Shown here: positions 49,778-59,074 of the stretch, piece by piece
Numbering within the stretch: position 1 is the stretch's first letter
Layout: every line of letters begins with the position of its first letter
NCBI GenBank assembly: GCA_047602295.1
Contig: JASGHP010000001.1
Span: 1,178,001-1,242,000, forward strand
Direction of reading: 5' to 3'
DNA length: 64,000 nucleotides
DNA from: JACMLD01 sp047602295
Lineage (GTDB): Bacteria; Bacteroidota; Bacteroidia; Chitinophagales; Chitinophagaceae
Notes under the pieces: generated by a model
Told to the model about the DNA's origin: nothing
The model's input: the letters and a program-made list of their open reading frames with translations, nothing else
The model's database searches: none
Made by a program: the position numbers and the translations under genes

Positions 49778-50179
49778 ATGAAAAAGTTTCTGAAAATATT
49801 TACCGGTCTTCTTATAGTTGGGCTTATTCTATTTATTGCAGTGCGTTACTTTTTTGTTTTTGGCTATGGATCAAAATCGGGCCAATTGAACTTTTTTGTA
49901 AAGAAGGGATATGTATTTAAAACCTATGAAGGCAGGGTTATTCAAACAGGATATAAATCTGTAGTGCCAGGCAGCATACAATCAAATGAATTTGAGTTTT
50001 CAGTAGTAGATGAAAAAGTGGCAAATATATTAATGACGCATAGTGGTGCCACATTGGAGTTGCATTACAAAGAATACCTGGGCTCATTGCCATGGCGTGG
50101 AATGAGTAAGTACATTGTAGATAGTGTAATGTCTGTAAAAGATGAGAACGGACAGCCGATTAAAAACTTCGTCCAATAA
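49778..50179 (+). CDS. Conserved small membrane-anchored protein, function unknown
   Basis: 133 residues with one N-terminal transmembrane helix (~7-27, FTGLLIVGLILFIAVRYFFVF) and a beta-rich soluble part (SGQLNFFVKKGYVFKTYEGRVIQTGY, ATLELHYKEYLGSLPWRGMSKYIVDSV). I recognise this pattern as a conserved family of Bacteroidota but know no proven function. Its stop codon is one base from the stop of the convergent gene 50181. Confidence 0.75.
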   Translation: MKKFLKIFTGLLIVGLILFIAVRYFFVFGYGSKSGQLNFFVKKGYVFKTYEGRVIQTGYKSVVPGSIQSNEFEFSVVDEKVANILMTHSGATLELHYKEYLGSLPWRGMSKYIVDSVMSVKDENGQPIKNFVQ

Positions 50180-50180
50180 A

Positions 50181-50894
50181 TTATCCTGCATAGAGCAAAA
50201 AGATTGCCGGGCGTTTATGAATGTCCGGCAATTTATTTTTCCAGTCGGCAATGGTTTTTGTTTTGATGTATTCTGCTGCGCCGGTTATATCTGCTGCTAT
50301 GCACAAGCGTGTAGAAGGTTTTAATGTTTTGGAAATAGTTTCAAGCAGCTGGTTGTTGCGATAAGGTGTTTCAATAAACAACTGCGTGCATTGTTTGCGT
50401 GCAGATTCATTTTCCAGTTCTTTTAATGTTTTAATGCGCTCTGCATTATCTATAGGTAAATAACCAACAAACTGGAAAGACTGACCGCTCATTCCACTTG
50501 CCATTAATGCAAGTAAGATGGAACTTGGTCCTACAAATGGTTTCACCATCGCACCCATTGCATGCGCTGCTTCTACCAATATTTGCCCAGGGTCTGCAAT
50601 AGCCGGGCAACCTGCTTCGCTGATGATGCCGATTGTCATGCCACGCTGCAATACTCTTTTAAAGGCATCTTTTACTTCTTCTTCCGCTTTATGAATAGTA
50701 TGCCATTCGTAATTGTCAATAATCATTTCCTTCCATAACTGTTTCAGGTATCTTCTGGCAGTTCTTTCATTTTCTACAAAAAATACCTGGCACTCTTTTA
50801 CTGCATCTGTTATATAGGCAGGCAATACCTGCAGGTTTTCTTCATCAATAAAAGTGGGAAGGAGGTATACTTTGCCTAATGCTGCACTGGCCAT
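50181..50894 (-). CDS. RsmI-like SAM-dependent methyltransferase
   Basis: 237 residues from ATG 50894 (the frame extends to 50918). Tetrapyrrole methylase fold of the RsmI group: KVYLLPTFID (strand 1), the FVENERTARRYL helix, GMTIGIISEAGCPAIADPG (family SDAG.P.ISDPG), MVKPFVGPSSILLALMASGMSGQSFQFVGYLP, and ETPYRNNQLLE. It is shorter than E. coli RsmI and may be a Bacteroidota variant of the 16S rRNA 2'-O-methyltransferase; the exact target is uncertain. Convergent with 49778, one base between stops. Confidence 0.85.
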   Translation of the reverse strand: MASAALGKVYLLPTFIDEENLQVLPAYITDAVKECQVFFVENERTARRYLKQLWKEMIIDNYEWHTIHKAEEEVKDAFKRVLQRGMTIGIISEAGCPAIADPGQILVEAAHAMGAMVKPFVGPSSILLALMASGMSGQSFQFVGYLPIDNAERIKTLKELENESARKQCTQLFIETPYRNNQLLETISKTLKPSTRLCIAADITGAAEYIKTKTIADWKNKLPDIHKRPAIFLLYAG

Positions 50895-50922
50895 GATGTA
50901 GTGATTTATGAAATGCAAATAT

Positions 50923-51066
50923 AGCTTCTGGCTGTTAGCTGCAAGCTACAAGCCATTCCCTCAAAAAGAATCTGTTGGGTTAAAATTAAAAGCATGTAAT
51001 AATAAGGGCAAGCATTTGCCGAGAACCACTTGCAGCTAGCAGCTAATAGCTTGTAGCTAAAAGCTA
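50923..51066. repeat. AGCTACAAGC word-repeat region
   Basis: AGCTACAAGC (50944-50953) has an exact inverted partner GCTTGTAGCT (51049-51058). On both sides the word AGCT is iterated with 6-8-bp steps (TTAGCTGCAAGCTACAAGCC; GCAGCTAGCAGCTAATAGC). The right arm includes the TAG stop codon of the downstream-strand gene 51064. It lies between two minus-strand genes. Confidence 0.65.
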
Positions 51067-51825
51067 GACCTCTTTCTCCTGGTAATACAAACTGATAGTG
51101 GCTGCAATAACAGCATAAGCAGGCGCAAAAACCCATCCAATAATGGGCACTAAATGCATTAGGTAAAAAATAATTCCATTGCCAATGGCAAGGCCTTTAT
51201 GGTTGCTGATGAATGCTACACTTTGCGAAGGCGATAGTTTGTGGCGTTCGCAACTATAATCCAACATAGAGAATCCATAATAATAGCATTCTACAAACAT
51301 TGAAATAACAGGGCTTACCCATCCCACTACGGGTATAAAAGATAGTATAAGAATGGAAACGGTATACACAGTTTGCCAAAGGGCATTGCGCAATGCCAGT
51401 TTAATGCCGCGCAACATGTCTTTCAGCATTTGGGGCCAGCTAAAAGGATATTCCTTACCTTCCAGTAAAGCTTCTGTACGCTCACTGAGATAGGCAAACA
51501 CTGGGGAGCCTATAATAAGCCAGATGTATTTGAATAATGAGAAGTAAAAGAACATGAGCAGCAGCCAGATCATAATACCACCAATGGTAAAAAAGAAACC
51601 AAGCAGGCTGCTTTGCATGCGGTGCAGCCAGTTGCTAAGCCCGGTAACGCTGCTAAGATATTCTATTACATTGCTGGCGCTTTTGCCAAAAAAATACATG
51701 CTGATGCAAAACAACAACATGTATACCAGCCCTGGCACTATAATCCATTTCCACAAACGGTGTTTGCTGATGAATTGGTGTGCTTTGTAGTAAGACTGAA
51801 AGGCTATTACAATTTCTTTTAGCAA
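51064..51825 (-). CDS. EI24/CysZ-like inner membrane protein
   Basis: 253 residues with several hydrophobic helices (WIIVPGLVYMLLFCISMYFF; FFTIGGIMIWLLLMFFYFSLFKYIWLI; VYTVSILILSFIPVVGWV; FYLMHLVPIIGWVFAPAYAVIAATISLYY). The FKYIWLIIGSPVFAYLSE and VSPVISMFVECYYYGFSMLDY segments match the EI24 family, which includes the sulfate transporter CysZ. A transport role is inference. It is divergent from the DNA glycosylase 51884 (58-bp gap). The final codons and stop overlap the word repeat. Confidence 0.85.
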   Translation of the reverse strand: MLKEIVIAFQSYYKAHQFISKHRLWKWIIVPGLVYMLLFCISMYFFGKSASNVIEYLSSVTGLSNWLHRMQSSLLGFFFTIGGIMIWLLLMFFYFSLFKYIWLIIGSPVFAYLSERTEALLEGKEYPFSWPQMLKDMLRGIKLALRNALWQTVYTVSILILSFIPVVGWVSPVISMFVECYYYGFSMLDYSCERHKLSPSQSVAFISNHKGLAIGNGIIFYLMHLVPIIGWVFAPAYAVIAATISLYYQEKEV

Positions 51826-51883
51826 AGGAGCTGGATTATTGAGCTATAAATGTATTACATTGAGGGCAGATGAGGATATTTTT

Positions 51884-52501
51884 ATGATGAAAAAATTGCC
51901 TGCTTCGTTTTATCATCGGGGTGATGTAGTAATGATTGCAAAAGAATTGCTGGGTAAATTATTAGTAACAAATTTTGATGGAAACATTACTGCAGGCCGC
52001 ATTGTAGAAACAGAAGCTTACAATGGTGTAGAAGATAAAGCCTCGCATGCATACGGTGGCAGAAACACCCAAAGAACTTCCATCATGTATAATAATGGAG
52101 GAATAGCGTATGTATACCTTTGTTATGGAATACATCATTTGTTTAATGTAGTCACCAATACAAAGGGTATTCCTCATGCAATATTGATACGTGGCATAGA
52201 GCCGGTGAAAGGTATAAACATCATGTTGCAACGTATGAAAAAAGAGCAATTGGATTATACTATTGGCAAAGGGCCGGGCAATGTGTCTAAAGCGTTGGGC
52301 ATTGCTGTTAGCCATACCGGTGCTTCTTTACTAGATAAGTCTGTATATATTGCAGATGACGGAGTGGCGTTAGAGAAAAAAAATATTGGCATATCTGCAA
52401 GGATTGGGGTTGATTATGCGGCGGAAGATGCATTGTTGCCATACAGGTTCTATATAAAAGGCAATCCCTATGTCAGTGGAAAAAAATCACTAAATAAATA
52501 A
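51884..52501 (+). CDS. DNA-3-methyladenine glycosylase (AAG/MPG family)
   Basis: 205 residues from ATG 51884 (TTG 51839 is a longer but unlikely start). Removes alkylated purines from DNA as the first step of base excision repair. Family motifs: LARELLG-like AKELLGKLLVT, GRIVETEAYNGVEDKASHAYGGRNTQRTSIMYNNGGIAYVYLCYGIHHLFNVVTN (catalytic Glu in ETEAY and the conserved Tyr), HAILIRGIEP, and GPGNVSKALGI. Complete and typical length. It is followed 4 bp later by a symporter. Confidence 0.94.
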   Translation: MMKKLPASFYHRGDVVMIAKELLGKLLVTNFDGNITAGRIVETEAYNGVEDKASHAYGGRNTQRTSIMYNNGGIAYVYLCYGIHHLFNVVTNTKGIPHAILIRGIEPVKGINIMLQRMKKEQLDYTIGKGPGNVSKALGIAVSHTGASLLDKSVYIADDGVALEKKNIGISARIGVDYAAEDALLPYRFYIKGNPYVSGKKSLNK

Positions 52502-52505
52502 TAGC

Positions 52506-53720
52506 GTGTACCAGCCGCCAACCAAAACTAAAAAAACAACTGCACAGGTTATTTTTACCAATCTTACTTTTTGGGTTTTGATTGCTATTACTGCTGGTAT
52601 ATTGCTTGGCCATTATTATCCTGCCACGGGTGTAAAAATGGAAGTGCTGGGCAAATGGTTTATTGCCATCATTAAAGTATTTATAGCGCCGATAATTTTT
52701 CTTACTATAGTGTTGGGCATTTGCGGCATGGGCAGCCTGAAGAAGGCGGGCAGGATTGGAATAAAAGCGCTGGTTTATTTTGAGATTGTTACCACCCTTG
52801 CGTTGATAATAGGTATAATAGTAGCCAATATCATCCAGCCCGGAAAAATAGATAAGACAGGTTTGCCTATTCAGGATGCATCAAAATATACCAAGCACCC
52901 GCAACAGGGAATAGACTGGTCTAAATTTTTTGCTGATAATCTTACATTACAGGTATTGATACTGGCTATAGTTGTGGGTATTGCGCTGAGTTTTTATGGC
53001 GGTAAGCAGAAAATAGTGGATGGCCTTTCTTTTATTTCCAAACTTGTATTTAAAGGATTGAAGATTGTTATGTACCTGGCACCCATTGGTGCATTTGGCG
53101 GCATGGCATTTACTATTGGGAAGTTTGGCTTACATACGCTCATTCCTTTAGGAAAATTGATGCTTACAGTGTACGCTACCATGCTTGTTTTTGTATTCCT
53201 GGTATTAGGAACTATAATGCGCTATTTCAAAGAAAGCATTTGGAAATTTCTTGTTTATATAAAAGAAGAATTGCTAATTGTACTGGGTACTTCTTCTTCT
53301 GAAGCAGCATTGCCTTCTATTATGGATAAGCTGGAGAAAATGGGTTGTGGCAAATCTGTAGTGGGGCTGGTAATTCCTACAGGCTATTCATTCAACCTGG
53401 ATGGTACTTCTATTTATCTTTCTATGTCGGTAATATTCCTGGCGCAATTGTACAATGTGCATTTAAGCTGGGAAGAAATCATCAGCATTATAGGCATACT
53501 GATGCTTACATCAAAAGGTGCTGCAGGTGTTACCGGCAGTGGGTTTGTTGTATTGGCTTCCACGCTTACGGCTATTCATAAAATTCCGGTAGAAGGTCTT
53601 GCATTCTTATTAGGCGTGGATAAATTTATGAGTGAAGCAAGGGCCATCACCAATATTATTGGCAATGGTGTAGCCACTATTGTAATTGCTAAGAGTGAGA
53701 AAGATTTTGTGAAAAGCTAA
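52506..53720 (+). CDS. Dicarboxylate/amino acid:cation symporter (DAACS family)
   Basis: 404-residue membrane transporter of the GltP/DctA type, starting at GTG 52506, 4 bp after the glycosylase stop. Visible: WFIAIIKVFIAPIIFLTIVLGICGMGSLKKAGRIGIKALVYFE, the re-entrant loop TSSSEAALPSIMDKLEKMG, the NMDGT-like sequence PTGYSFNLDGTSIYLSM, and SKGAAGVTGSGFVVLASTL with GVDKFMSEARAITNIIGNGVATIVIAK at the end. It imports a C4-dicarboxylate or acidic amino acid with H+ or Na+; the substrate is not decided. Its stop codon lies in an AAAAGCTAAAAG repeat. Confidence 0.94.
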   Translation: MYQPPTKTKKTTAQVIFTNLTFWVLIAITAGILLGHYYPATGVKMEVLGKWFIAIIKVFIAPIIFLTIVLGICGMGSLKKAGRIGIKALVYFEIVTTLALIIGIIVANIIQPGKIDKTGLPIQDASKYTKHPQQGIDWSKFFADNLTLQVLILAIVVGIALSFYGGKQKIVDGLSFISKLVFKGLKIVMYLAPIGAFGGMAFTIGKFGLHTLIPLGKLMLTVYATMLVFVFLVLGTIMRYFKESIWKFLVYIKEELLIVLGTSSSEAALPSIMDKLEKMGCGKSVVGLVIPTGYSFNLDGTSIYLSMSVIFLAQLYNVHLSWEEIISIIGILMLTSKGAAGVTGSGFVVLASTLTAIHKIPVEGLAFLLGVDKFMSEARAITNIIGNGVATIVIAKSEKDFVKS

Positions 53721-53829
53721 AAGTCAAAAAGTAAAAAATCAAAAGTTAAAAGCTATTGCCGCTTAACTATTCTACGGTAAATTACACAGAAACAAATCCG
53801 ACATCCTACATCAGACATCTGGCTCACTG
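53712..53829. repeat. AAAAGTTAAAAG and GACATC word-repeat region between convergent genes
   Basis: AAAAGCTAAAAG (53712-53723, spanning the symporter stop) and the like word AAAAGTTAAAAGC (53741-53753) form one set of words with AAAAAGTAAAAAATC between them. About 40 bp later GACATCCTACATCAGACATC is a second word set. It fills the space between the symporter (+) and porP/sprF (-). Confidence 0.6.
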
Positions 53830-54849
53830 CTAAAACTTAGGACAAGGAATTCCTTTTTTGCCAGAGGGATGTTGCTTGATATAAATAAGCGAAATCTCTA
53901 TACCTCCACGGCTTTGCGAACCTACTTTCAGACTGGAGTAATTGACATCGTAAGTAAAGCCTAACCTGAAGTCGCTCCATTCAAGACCGATGTAAGGAAT
54001 GATGGCGTCATTGAAACGGAACCAGCTTCCGGCAAAGAAATTAGTAGGTCTTTCTTCATCGTCGTTGTTTACATTGAAGGCAACTGCGCCGCCCAATACA
54101 GTTTCATGTGCGCCTGCCTGTATGCTATGCAATGCGCTCAGGTGCAGGGTAGTGGTTTCTCCTACTTTAAAAGATCCTCCACCATGTATGGTTAAACGCG
54201 GATTAAGTGTGTAGTATCCGCTTCCAAAAAAACTTTCTTTAGGCCGGTTGATATGATACATGGATGCGCCAATGTAAAAATCGTTTTTGCCATCGGTACT
54301 TCCATTGTATAAAACGCCTGCATTGAAATCGAAATAATTGATGTTTACATTTCTTCCATCCACTGGTTCATTGCTGGGCAGGCTCCAGGTACCATCCAAT
54401 GCCAGTTCATTTTCAAATTTCAATTGAGAACCGTCCAGGCGTTTGGAAGCATAAGTGCCCTGGAAACCAAAACCCAATTGGTGGTAACCATCTTCATCTA
54501 AGCCTTTATGGTAAGAAGTAGAAACAGAAAGATAATTGCTATTGAGAATGCCATTGGCAGTGCGATCTGTCATGGCCATTACACCAACACCCCAAACATC
54601 GTTTGGATTGATGCGGTTGGTAAGCAATGGCGCATCTACGGAAAGTGTGGAAGTAACAAATGCCTTGCTAATTGCCGGCCACTGATCCCTGTAATTGCCC
54701 GCCACCCTGAAAGCGCCATCAAACTTGCCGGTTAAAGCAGGGTTTAAGGTAAGTGGAGAAGTGAAAAATTGAGAGAAATGCGGGTCCTGTGCATATATAT
54801 GCATCTTTATAATAAAGATAAGGCTGGTTAGCAGTGCAATTCTCTTCAT
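53830..54849 (-). CDS. PorP/SprF-family outer membrane protein
   Basis: 339 residues from ATG 54849 (the frame runs to 54879 but the signal peptide starts at MKRIALL). Signal peptide (to ~20, MHIYAQ), then the signature DPHFSQFFTSPLTLNPALTGKFDGAFRVAGNYRDQWPAI and barrel strands (HQLGFGFQGTYASKRL, DFNAGVLYN, GYYTLNPRLTIHGGGSFKV). PorP/SprF proteins are outer membrane parts of type IX export, often specific for one cargo such as SprB. No SprB-like giant adhesin is nearby, so its cargo is unknown. Confidence 0.92.
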   Translation of the reverse strand: MKRIALLTSLIFIIKMHIYAQDPHFSQFFTSPLTLNPALTGKFDGAFRVAGNYRDQWPAISKAFVTSTLSVDAPLLTNRINPNDVWGVGVMAMTDRTANGILNSNYLSVSTSYHKGLDEDGYHQLGFGFQGTYASKRLDGSQLKFENELALDGTWSLPSNEPVDGRNVNINYFDFNAGVLYNGSTDGKNDFYIGASMYHINRPKESFFGSGYYTLNPRLTIHGGGSFKVGETTTLHLSALHSIQAGAHETVLGGAVAFNVNNDDEERPTNFFAGSWFRFNDAIIPYIGLEWSDFRLGFTYDVNYSSLKVGSQSRGGIEISLIYIKQHPSGKKGIPCPKF

Positions 54850-55041
54850 TTCATTTGTTATAGTCCGTACAAAATACAAACATTTACAAGAGTTTCAAAT
54901 TTAAAATTACGCTGCACACAAGCATTGAGGTAACTACAGGATTTGCGCAGGTAAAATTGATTCTGTACAAGACAATCGGAGAAGTAAGCATCAGGTATAA
55001 TGCTCAAAGACAGTATTTTGCAACGCGAAAAAACATAAGGC

Positions 55042-55692
55042 TTACATCTGTACTTTGGTGCCAAAAGCTAGGTCGCCGGCATCGCCAAGGCCTGGTACTA
55101 TATAGCCTTTTGCGGTAAGTTCATCATCAATGGCACCGCACCATACTTTGCAATTGGGCTCGCTGCGCAGCACGTATTCAATACCTACAGTGCAGGCTAT
55201 AGCAGCCACTACATGTATTTTTGAAGGATGGCCTTCTTCTCTTAAAAATTGTATGGTTTTTACCAGCGAAGCACCAGTGGCCAGCATAGGGTCTGAAACA
55301 ATAACTACACGTCCTTCCAGTTCGGGGCAGGAAACATAGTCCAGGCTTATTTCAAATGTGCCGTCTTTATGATGTTTGCGGTAGGCGGAAATAAATGCGT
55401 TGTCTGCTTTATCAAAGTAATTGAGCAGCCCATTGTGCAGCGGAAGACCAGCTCTTAAAATAGTGGCCAATACGGGTTGCTCCTTTAGCACTTTTGTATT
55501 AGAGATGCCCAGTGGTGTTTGAATATCTTTTTCTACAAAGTCCAGCTCTTTGCTAATTTCAAAAGCGGCTACTTCACCGATGCGTTCCAGGTTGCGGCGA
55601 AAGCGCATCCTGTCGCCCTGTACGTCAATATTTCTTAATTCTCCCACCCAATCGCTCAGTAATGAATATTGCTGGCTTAAGTTAACAACCAT
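55042..55692 (-). CDS. upp: Uracil phosphoribosyltransferase
   Basis: 216 residues. Converts uracil and PRPP to UMP in pyrimidine salvage. Visible: FRRNLERIGEVAAFEISKEL, LATILRAGLPLHNGLLNYFDKADNAFISAYRKHH, the PRPP loop RVVIVSDPMLATGASLVKTI, and C-terminal YIVPGLGDAGDLAFGT, which binds uracil. The ATG at 55692 gives the usual Bacteroidota length. Confidence 0.96.
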   Translation of the reverse strand: MVVNLSQQYSLLSDWVGELRNIDVQGDRMRFRRNLERIGEVAAFEISKELDFVEKDIQTPLGISNTKVLKEQPVLATILRAGLPLHNGLLNYFDKADNAFISAYRKHHKDGTFEISLDYVSCPELEGRVVIVSDPMLATGASLVKTIQFLREEGHPSKIHVVAAIACTVGIEYVLRSEPNCKVWCGAIDDELTAKGYIVPGLGDAGDLAFGTKVQM

Positions 55693-55876
55693 GATAAGCA
55701 GATTTATTGTAGAATAATACGATCCGGGTAAATGTAAAAAATATTTGGGATTGAACCCCGGGTTTTATAGCTGCTTTTATTTTTAAAGCATTGACAGAGG
55801 AAGATGGACTTTGATGCGTAATTTGCCCCGGCAAATCTAAAGGCTGCAGCCGAAAATCAAAAATCAAAATAAGCGC

Positions 55877-56980
55877 ATGGAATATAAAGCAATTGGATTA
55901 ATGAGTGGAAGTTCTCTGGACGGTTTGGATATCGCTTATGTGCACCTGCAGGAAACAGGAGGCAAATGGTCGTACGAAATTGTGAACAGCTATTGCGATC
56001 CCTATAATGAAGAATGGATGGAGAAACTAACGAATGCCATTACGCTTCCTGCTTTGGATTACCAGTTGCTGCACACTGCCTATGGCCACTATACCGGCGA
56101 GGCGGTGAACCGTTTTATTGAAGCCAATAACCTGCATCATAAAGTACACCTGGTAGCATCTCATGGTCATACTACGTTTCATATTCCGCAGCAAAAAATG
56201 ACGGGGCAATTGGGCGATGGCGCCGCAATAGCCGCCACTACGGGCTTGCCGGTAGTAACAGATTTGCGTGCTATGGACATTGCGTTTGGCGGACAGGGTG
56301 CACCAATAGTACCCATTGGTGAGAAATTATTGCTGCACGAATATGATATGTTTTTAAACCTGGGTGGTATTGCCAATCTTTCTGTAAACACACCCGGCCG
56401 TTATATTGCTTTTGATGTATGCCCTGCCAACCGTGTATTGAATATGTTGGTGCAACAACTAGGAAAAGCGTTTGATGATGGCGGTGAGATTGCGGCAAGC
56501 GGCAGTGTAAACAATGATTTATTAAACGACCTGAATGCGTTAGCATATTACAAAACACCTTTTCCAAAATCACTGGCCAATGATTTTGGTGTTGAAACTG
56601 TTTACCCGCTGATAAAAAAATACAATTTATCTGTACCGGATGCTTTAAGAACTTATGTTGAGCATATAGCGCAGCAAATAAAAAAAGCAGCCGGGTTTGC
56701 TATGCCCGAAGCGCAATCTGTAGACAATCATAAAAAATTGCTGGTAACAGGTGGTGGAGCTTTTAACAGTTTTATGGTTGAAAGGATTGGCAGTTATTTA
56801 AAAGAAGCAGGCGTGGAAACGGTAGTGCCCAATAAGGAATTGGTAAACTACAAGGAAGCTTTGGTGATGGCATTGATAGGCGTATTGCGCTGGCGCGAAG
56901 AATACAATGTTTTTTCTTCTGTAACTGGTGCCACACGCAATTCTATTAATGGAGCGTTGTGGTTGGGGGGAGAAGCATGA
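55877..56980 (+). CDS. anmK: Anhydro-N-acetylmuramic acid kinase
   Basis: 367-residue actin-fold kinase that recycles cell wall sugar by phosphorylating and opening 1,6-anhydroMurNAc. Visible: ATP motif IGLMSGSSLDGLDIAYVHL, ASHGHTTFHIP, QLGDGAAIAATTGLPVVTDLRAMDIAFGGQGAPIVP, LNLGGIANLSV, FDVCPANRVLNML and LLVTGGGAFNSFMVERI. Divergent from upp. MurNAc recycling agrees with the cell wall genes nearby but there is no operon partner. Confidence 0.95.
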   Translation: MEYKAIGLMSGSSLDGLDIAYVHLQETGGKWSYEIVNSYCDPYNEEWMEKLTNAITLPALDYQLLHTAYGHYTGEAVNRFIEANNLHHKVHLVASHGHTTFHIPQQKMTGQLGDGAAIAATTGLPVVTDLRAMDIAFGGQGAPIVPIGEKLLLHEYDMFLNLGGIANLSVNTPGRYIAFDVCPANRVLNMLVQQLGKAFDDGGEIAASGSVNNDLLNDLNALAYYKTPFPKSLANDFGVETVYPLIKKYNLSVPDALRTYVEHIAQQIKKAAGFAMPEAQSVDNHKKLLVTGGGAFNSFMVERIGSYLKEAGVETVVPNKELVNYKEALVMALIGVLRWREEYNVFSSVTGATRNSINGALWLGGEA

Positions 56981-56984
56981 GGAA

Positions 56985-57186
56985 AGTGGTAAGTAATAAG
57001 TTTTAAGTAATAGGTTTTAAGTTAGAAGGAAGTTGATGATAATCATCAATGTCGAGAGGAGAAGTTATTAGTCACTAATTAGATTTATCGAGCCGGCATT
57101 TGTTTAACTTTCCTCAACAAACGCCAACTCACCATTCACTACTCACTATTCTCCACACGTGCTGAATTATTAATTACTAATTCCTA
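56985..57186. repeat. Mixed word-repeat region between anmK and 57184
   Basis: Three word sets follow each other: AAGTAATAAGTTTTAAGTAAT-like (about 56988-57023), CACCATTCACTACTCACTATT (57130-57150), and AATTACTAATTCCTAATTACTAATTAG (57171-57198). The last set includes the stop codon of gene 57184. It lies between convergent genes. Confidence 0.6.
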
Positions 57187-57636
57187 ATTACTAATTAGAT
57201 TCGTCGCCTGCCTAGCAGCCAACTGCCATGTAGTATCACTTTTTATCCAGATATTGGTATAGCGGCGAATAGTGTTTTTGCCGCCATTATCAAATTTATC
57301 TTTCGGTTCTACAATTTCTGAACCCATTACAATAGCAATGTCTTTTGTGAATGTAATCTTCTCTATGTTTTTGGTATAAGCAACACCACGCATGCCACCA
57401 CCCCTGATGGAATTTTTTATTTGCGTTGCAGTCATCACCACATTGCCAGGATTATTTACTACATAATCATCTGTCCATAGCTTAAACAGTTTTTCTGTTT
57501 CGCCATTTACTACCAATGTTCTTTCTGTTTCTTCAAGACGCCTGATCTTTTGAGCAGGTGTTTCTGCTGCCTGAGAAAAACCGGTAAAGGGCATCACCCC
57601 TAAAAATAAAATGGATAATAGCGATAAGGTTTTCAT
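57184..57636 (-). CDS. Exported NTF2/SnoaL-like (DUF4440) protein
   Basis: 150 residues; signal peptide (~1-22, MPFTGFSQ). The remainder is a single cone-shaped NTF2-like domain: IRRLEETERTLVVNGETEKLFKLWTDDYVVNNPGNVVMTATQIKNSI, ITFTKDIAIVMGSEIVEP, IRRYTNIWIKSDTTWQLAARQATNL. DUF4440 proteins act as small enzymes or binding domains; the substrate is unknown. Its last codons and stop are built from the AATTACTAATTAG repeat. Confidence 0.85.
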   Translation of the reverse strand: MKTLSLLSILFLGVMPFTGFSQAAETPAQKIRRLEETERTLVVNGETEKLFKLWTDDYVVNNPGNVVMTATQIKNSIRGGGMRGVAYTKNIEKITFTKDIAIVMGSEIVEPKDKFDNGGKNTIRRYTNIWIKSDTTWQLAARQATNLISN

Positions 57637-57719
57637 GCTTAATCTGAATTTTACTGGTAAATTTAATCAATAAACAAGATTGCTGACAGGTTGGATAATC
57701 TTATAAAACTATTGCCTGT

Positions 57720-59069
57720 ATGAAAAAACGAACCTTTATCAAATTATCTTCTGCTCTTATGACCGCTCCATTGATAACACCTTTTGAAAATCTTTTGCCT
57801 GGCGATAAATTAAAAAACTGGGCTGGCAACCTTACATATAGTACAGACAAATTATTTTCTGCAACCTCTGTACCGCAAGTGGCAGAAATTGTAAAAAAAT
57901 ACAACAAAATAAAAGTGCTGGGCAGCCGGCATTGCTTCAACAGCATTGCAGACAGTAAAGACAATTTTATTTCTTTATTGCCTATGAATAAAATGGCAGA
58001 CCTTGACGCAGTGGCAAAAACAGTAACCGTTGAAGCTGGTATGAACTATGGTCAGCTATGTCCTCAGTTGGAAGCCAAAGGTTTTGCGTTGCATAATCTT
58101 GCATCGCTTCCACATATATCTGTTGCTGGTGCGTGCACTACCGGAACACACGGCTCTGGTGTAAGCAACGGAAACTTGTCAACAGCCGTTGCAGGCATTG
58201 AATTTATTACTGCCAATGGTGAAACCGTAAAGTTGAGTCGCGACAAAGACGGAGAAAAGTTTAATGCTGCTGTGGTTGGTTTAGGAGGGATAGGAGTAAT
58301 TACAAAACTTACGTTGGATATACAGCCGAGTTTCAGCATGCGCCAGGATGTGTTTGAACAATTACCGATGGCGCAATTAAAAGATCATTTTGAAGCTATT
58401 GCAGGTGCTGGTTACAGTGTAAGCTTTTTTACAGACTGGCAAACTGATAGCATTAATGAGGTATGGGTAAAAAGTAAAGTTACTCCCGATAAGAGCATCG
58501 ATTTCACTGCCGGTTTTTTTGGCGCAAAAGCAGCTGTGAAAAACATGCACCCTATAGCAAATTTATCTGCAGAAAATTGTACTGAACAAATGGGTGTGCC
58601 CGGCCCCTGGTATGAAAGGTTGCCGCATTTTAAAATGGGCTTTACACCCAGCAGCGGCGTAGAGCTGCAGTCTGAATATTTTGTACCACGCAAACACGCA
58701 GTAGAAGCTATACAGGCAATTGCACGTTTGGGTAAACAAACCGGCCCACATTTATTTATTTCTGAGATAAGAACTATTGATGCAGATAATTTATGGATGA
58801 GCCCATGTTACAAACAACCATCAGTTGCGATTCATTTTACCTGGAAACAGGAATGGGATGCAGTAAAGAAATTATTGCCAGTAATTGAAAAGGAGCTGGC
58901 TCCATTTAATGCAAAACCTCATTGGGGAAAGTTATTTACCATGTCGCCTGCACATCTCGCATCATTGTATGAAAAGCATGATGCTTTTGTAAAAATGTTG
59001 AAAGAATATGATCCTGCAGGAAAGTTTAGAAATGATTTCCTGAGCAAGTATATTTATGCTGATAGCTAG
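57720..59069 (+). CDS. Exported FAD-linked alditol/aldonolactone oxidase-like protein
   Basis: 449 residues. The N-terminus MKKRTFIKLSSALMTAPL resembles a Tat signal (KR instead of RR, then TFIK), which suits export of a folded flavoprotein. The FAD domain shows KIKVLGSRHCFNSIADS (His71 is the likely covalent FAD site, as in alditol oxidase), TVEAGMNYGQLCPQLEAKGFALHNLASLPHISVAGACTTGTHGSG, and the C-terminal ALO-type domain with FISEIRTIDADNLWMSPCY, VAIHFTWKQEWD and HWGKLF. Substrate is a sugar alcohol or lactone; hydrogen peroxide would be the product. Divergent from 57184. Confidence 0.9.
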   Translation: MKKRTFIKLSSALMTAPLITPFENLLPGDKLKNWAGNLTYSTDKLFSATSVPQVAEIVKKYNKIKVLGSRHCFNSIADSKDNFISLLPMNKMADLDAVAKTVTVEAGMNYGQLCPQLEAKGFALHNLASLPHISVAGACTTGTHGSGVSNGNLSTAVAGIEFITANGETVKLSRDKDGEKFNAAVVGLGGIGVITKLTLDIQPSFSMRQDVFEQLPMAQLKDHFEAIAGAGYSVSFFTDWQTDSINEVWVKSKVTPDKSIDFTAGFFGAKAAVKNMHPIANLSAENCTEQMGVPGPWYERLPHFKMGFTPSSGVELQSEYFVPRKHAVEAIQAIARLGKQTGPHLFISEIRTIDADNLWMSPCYKQPSVAIHFTWKQEWDAVKKLLPVIEKELAPFNAKPHWGKLFTMSPAHLASLYEKHDAFVKMLKEYDPAGKFRNDFLSKYIYADS

Positions 59070-59074
59070 AATAC

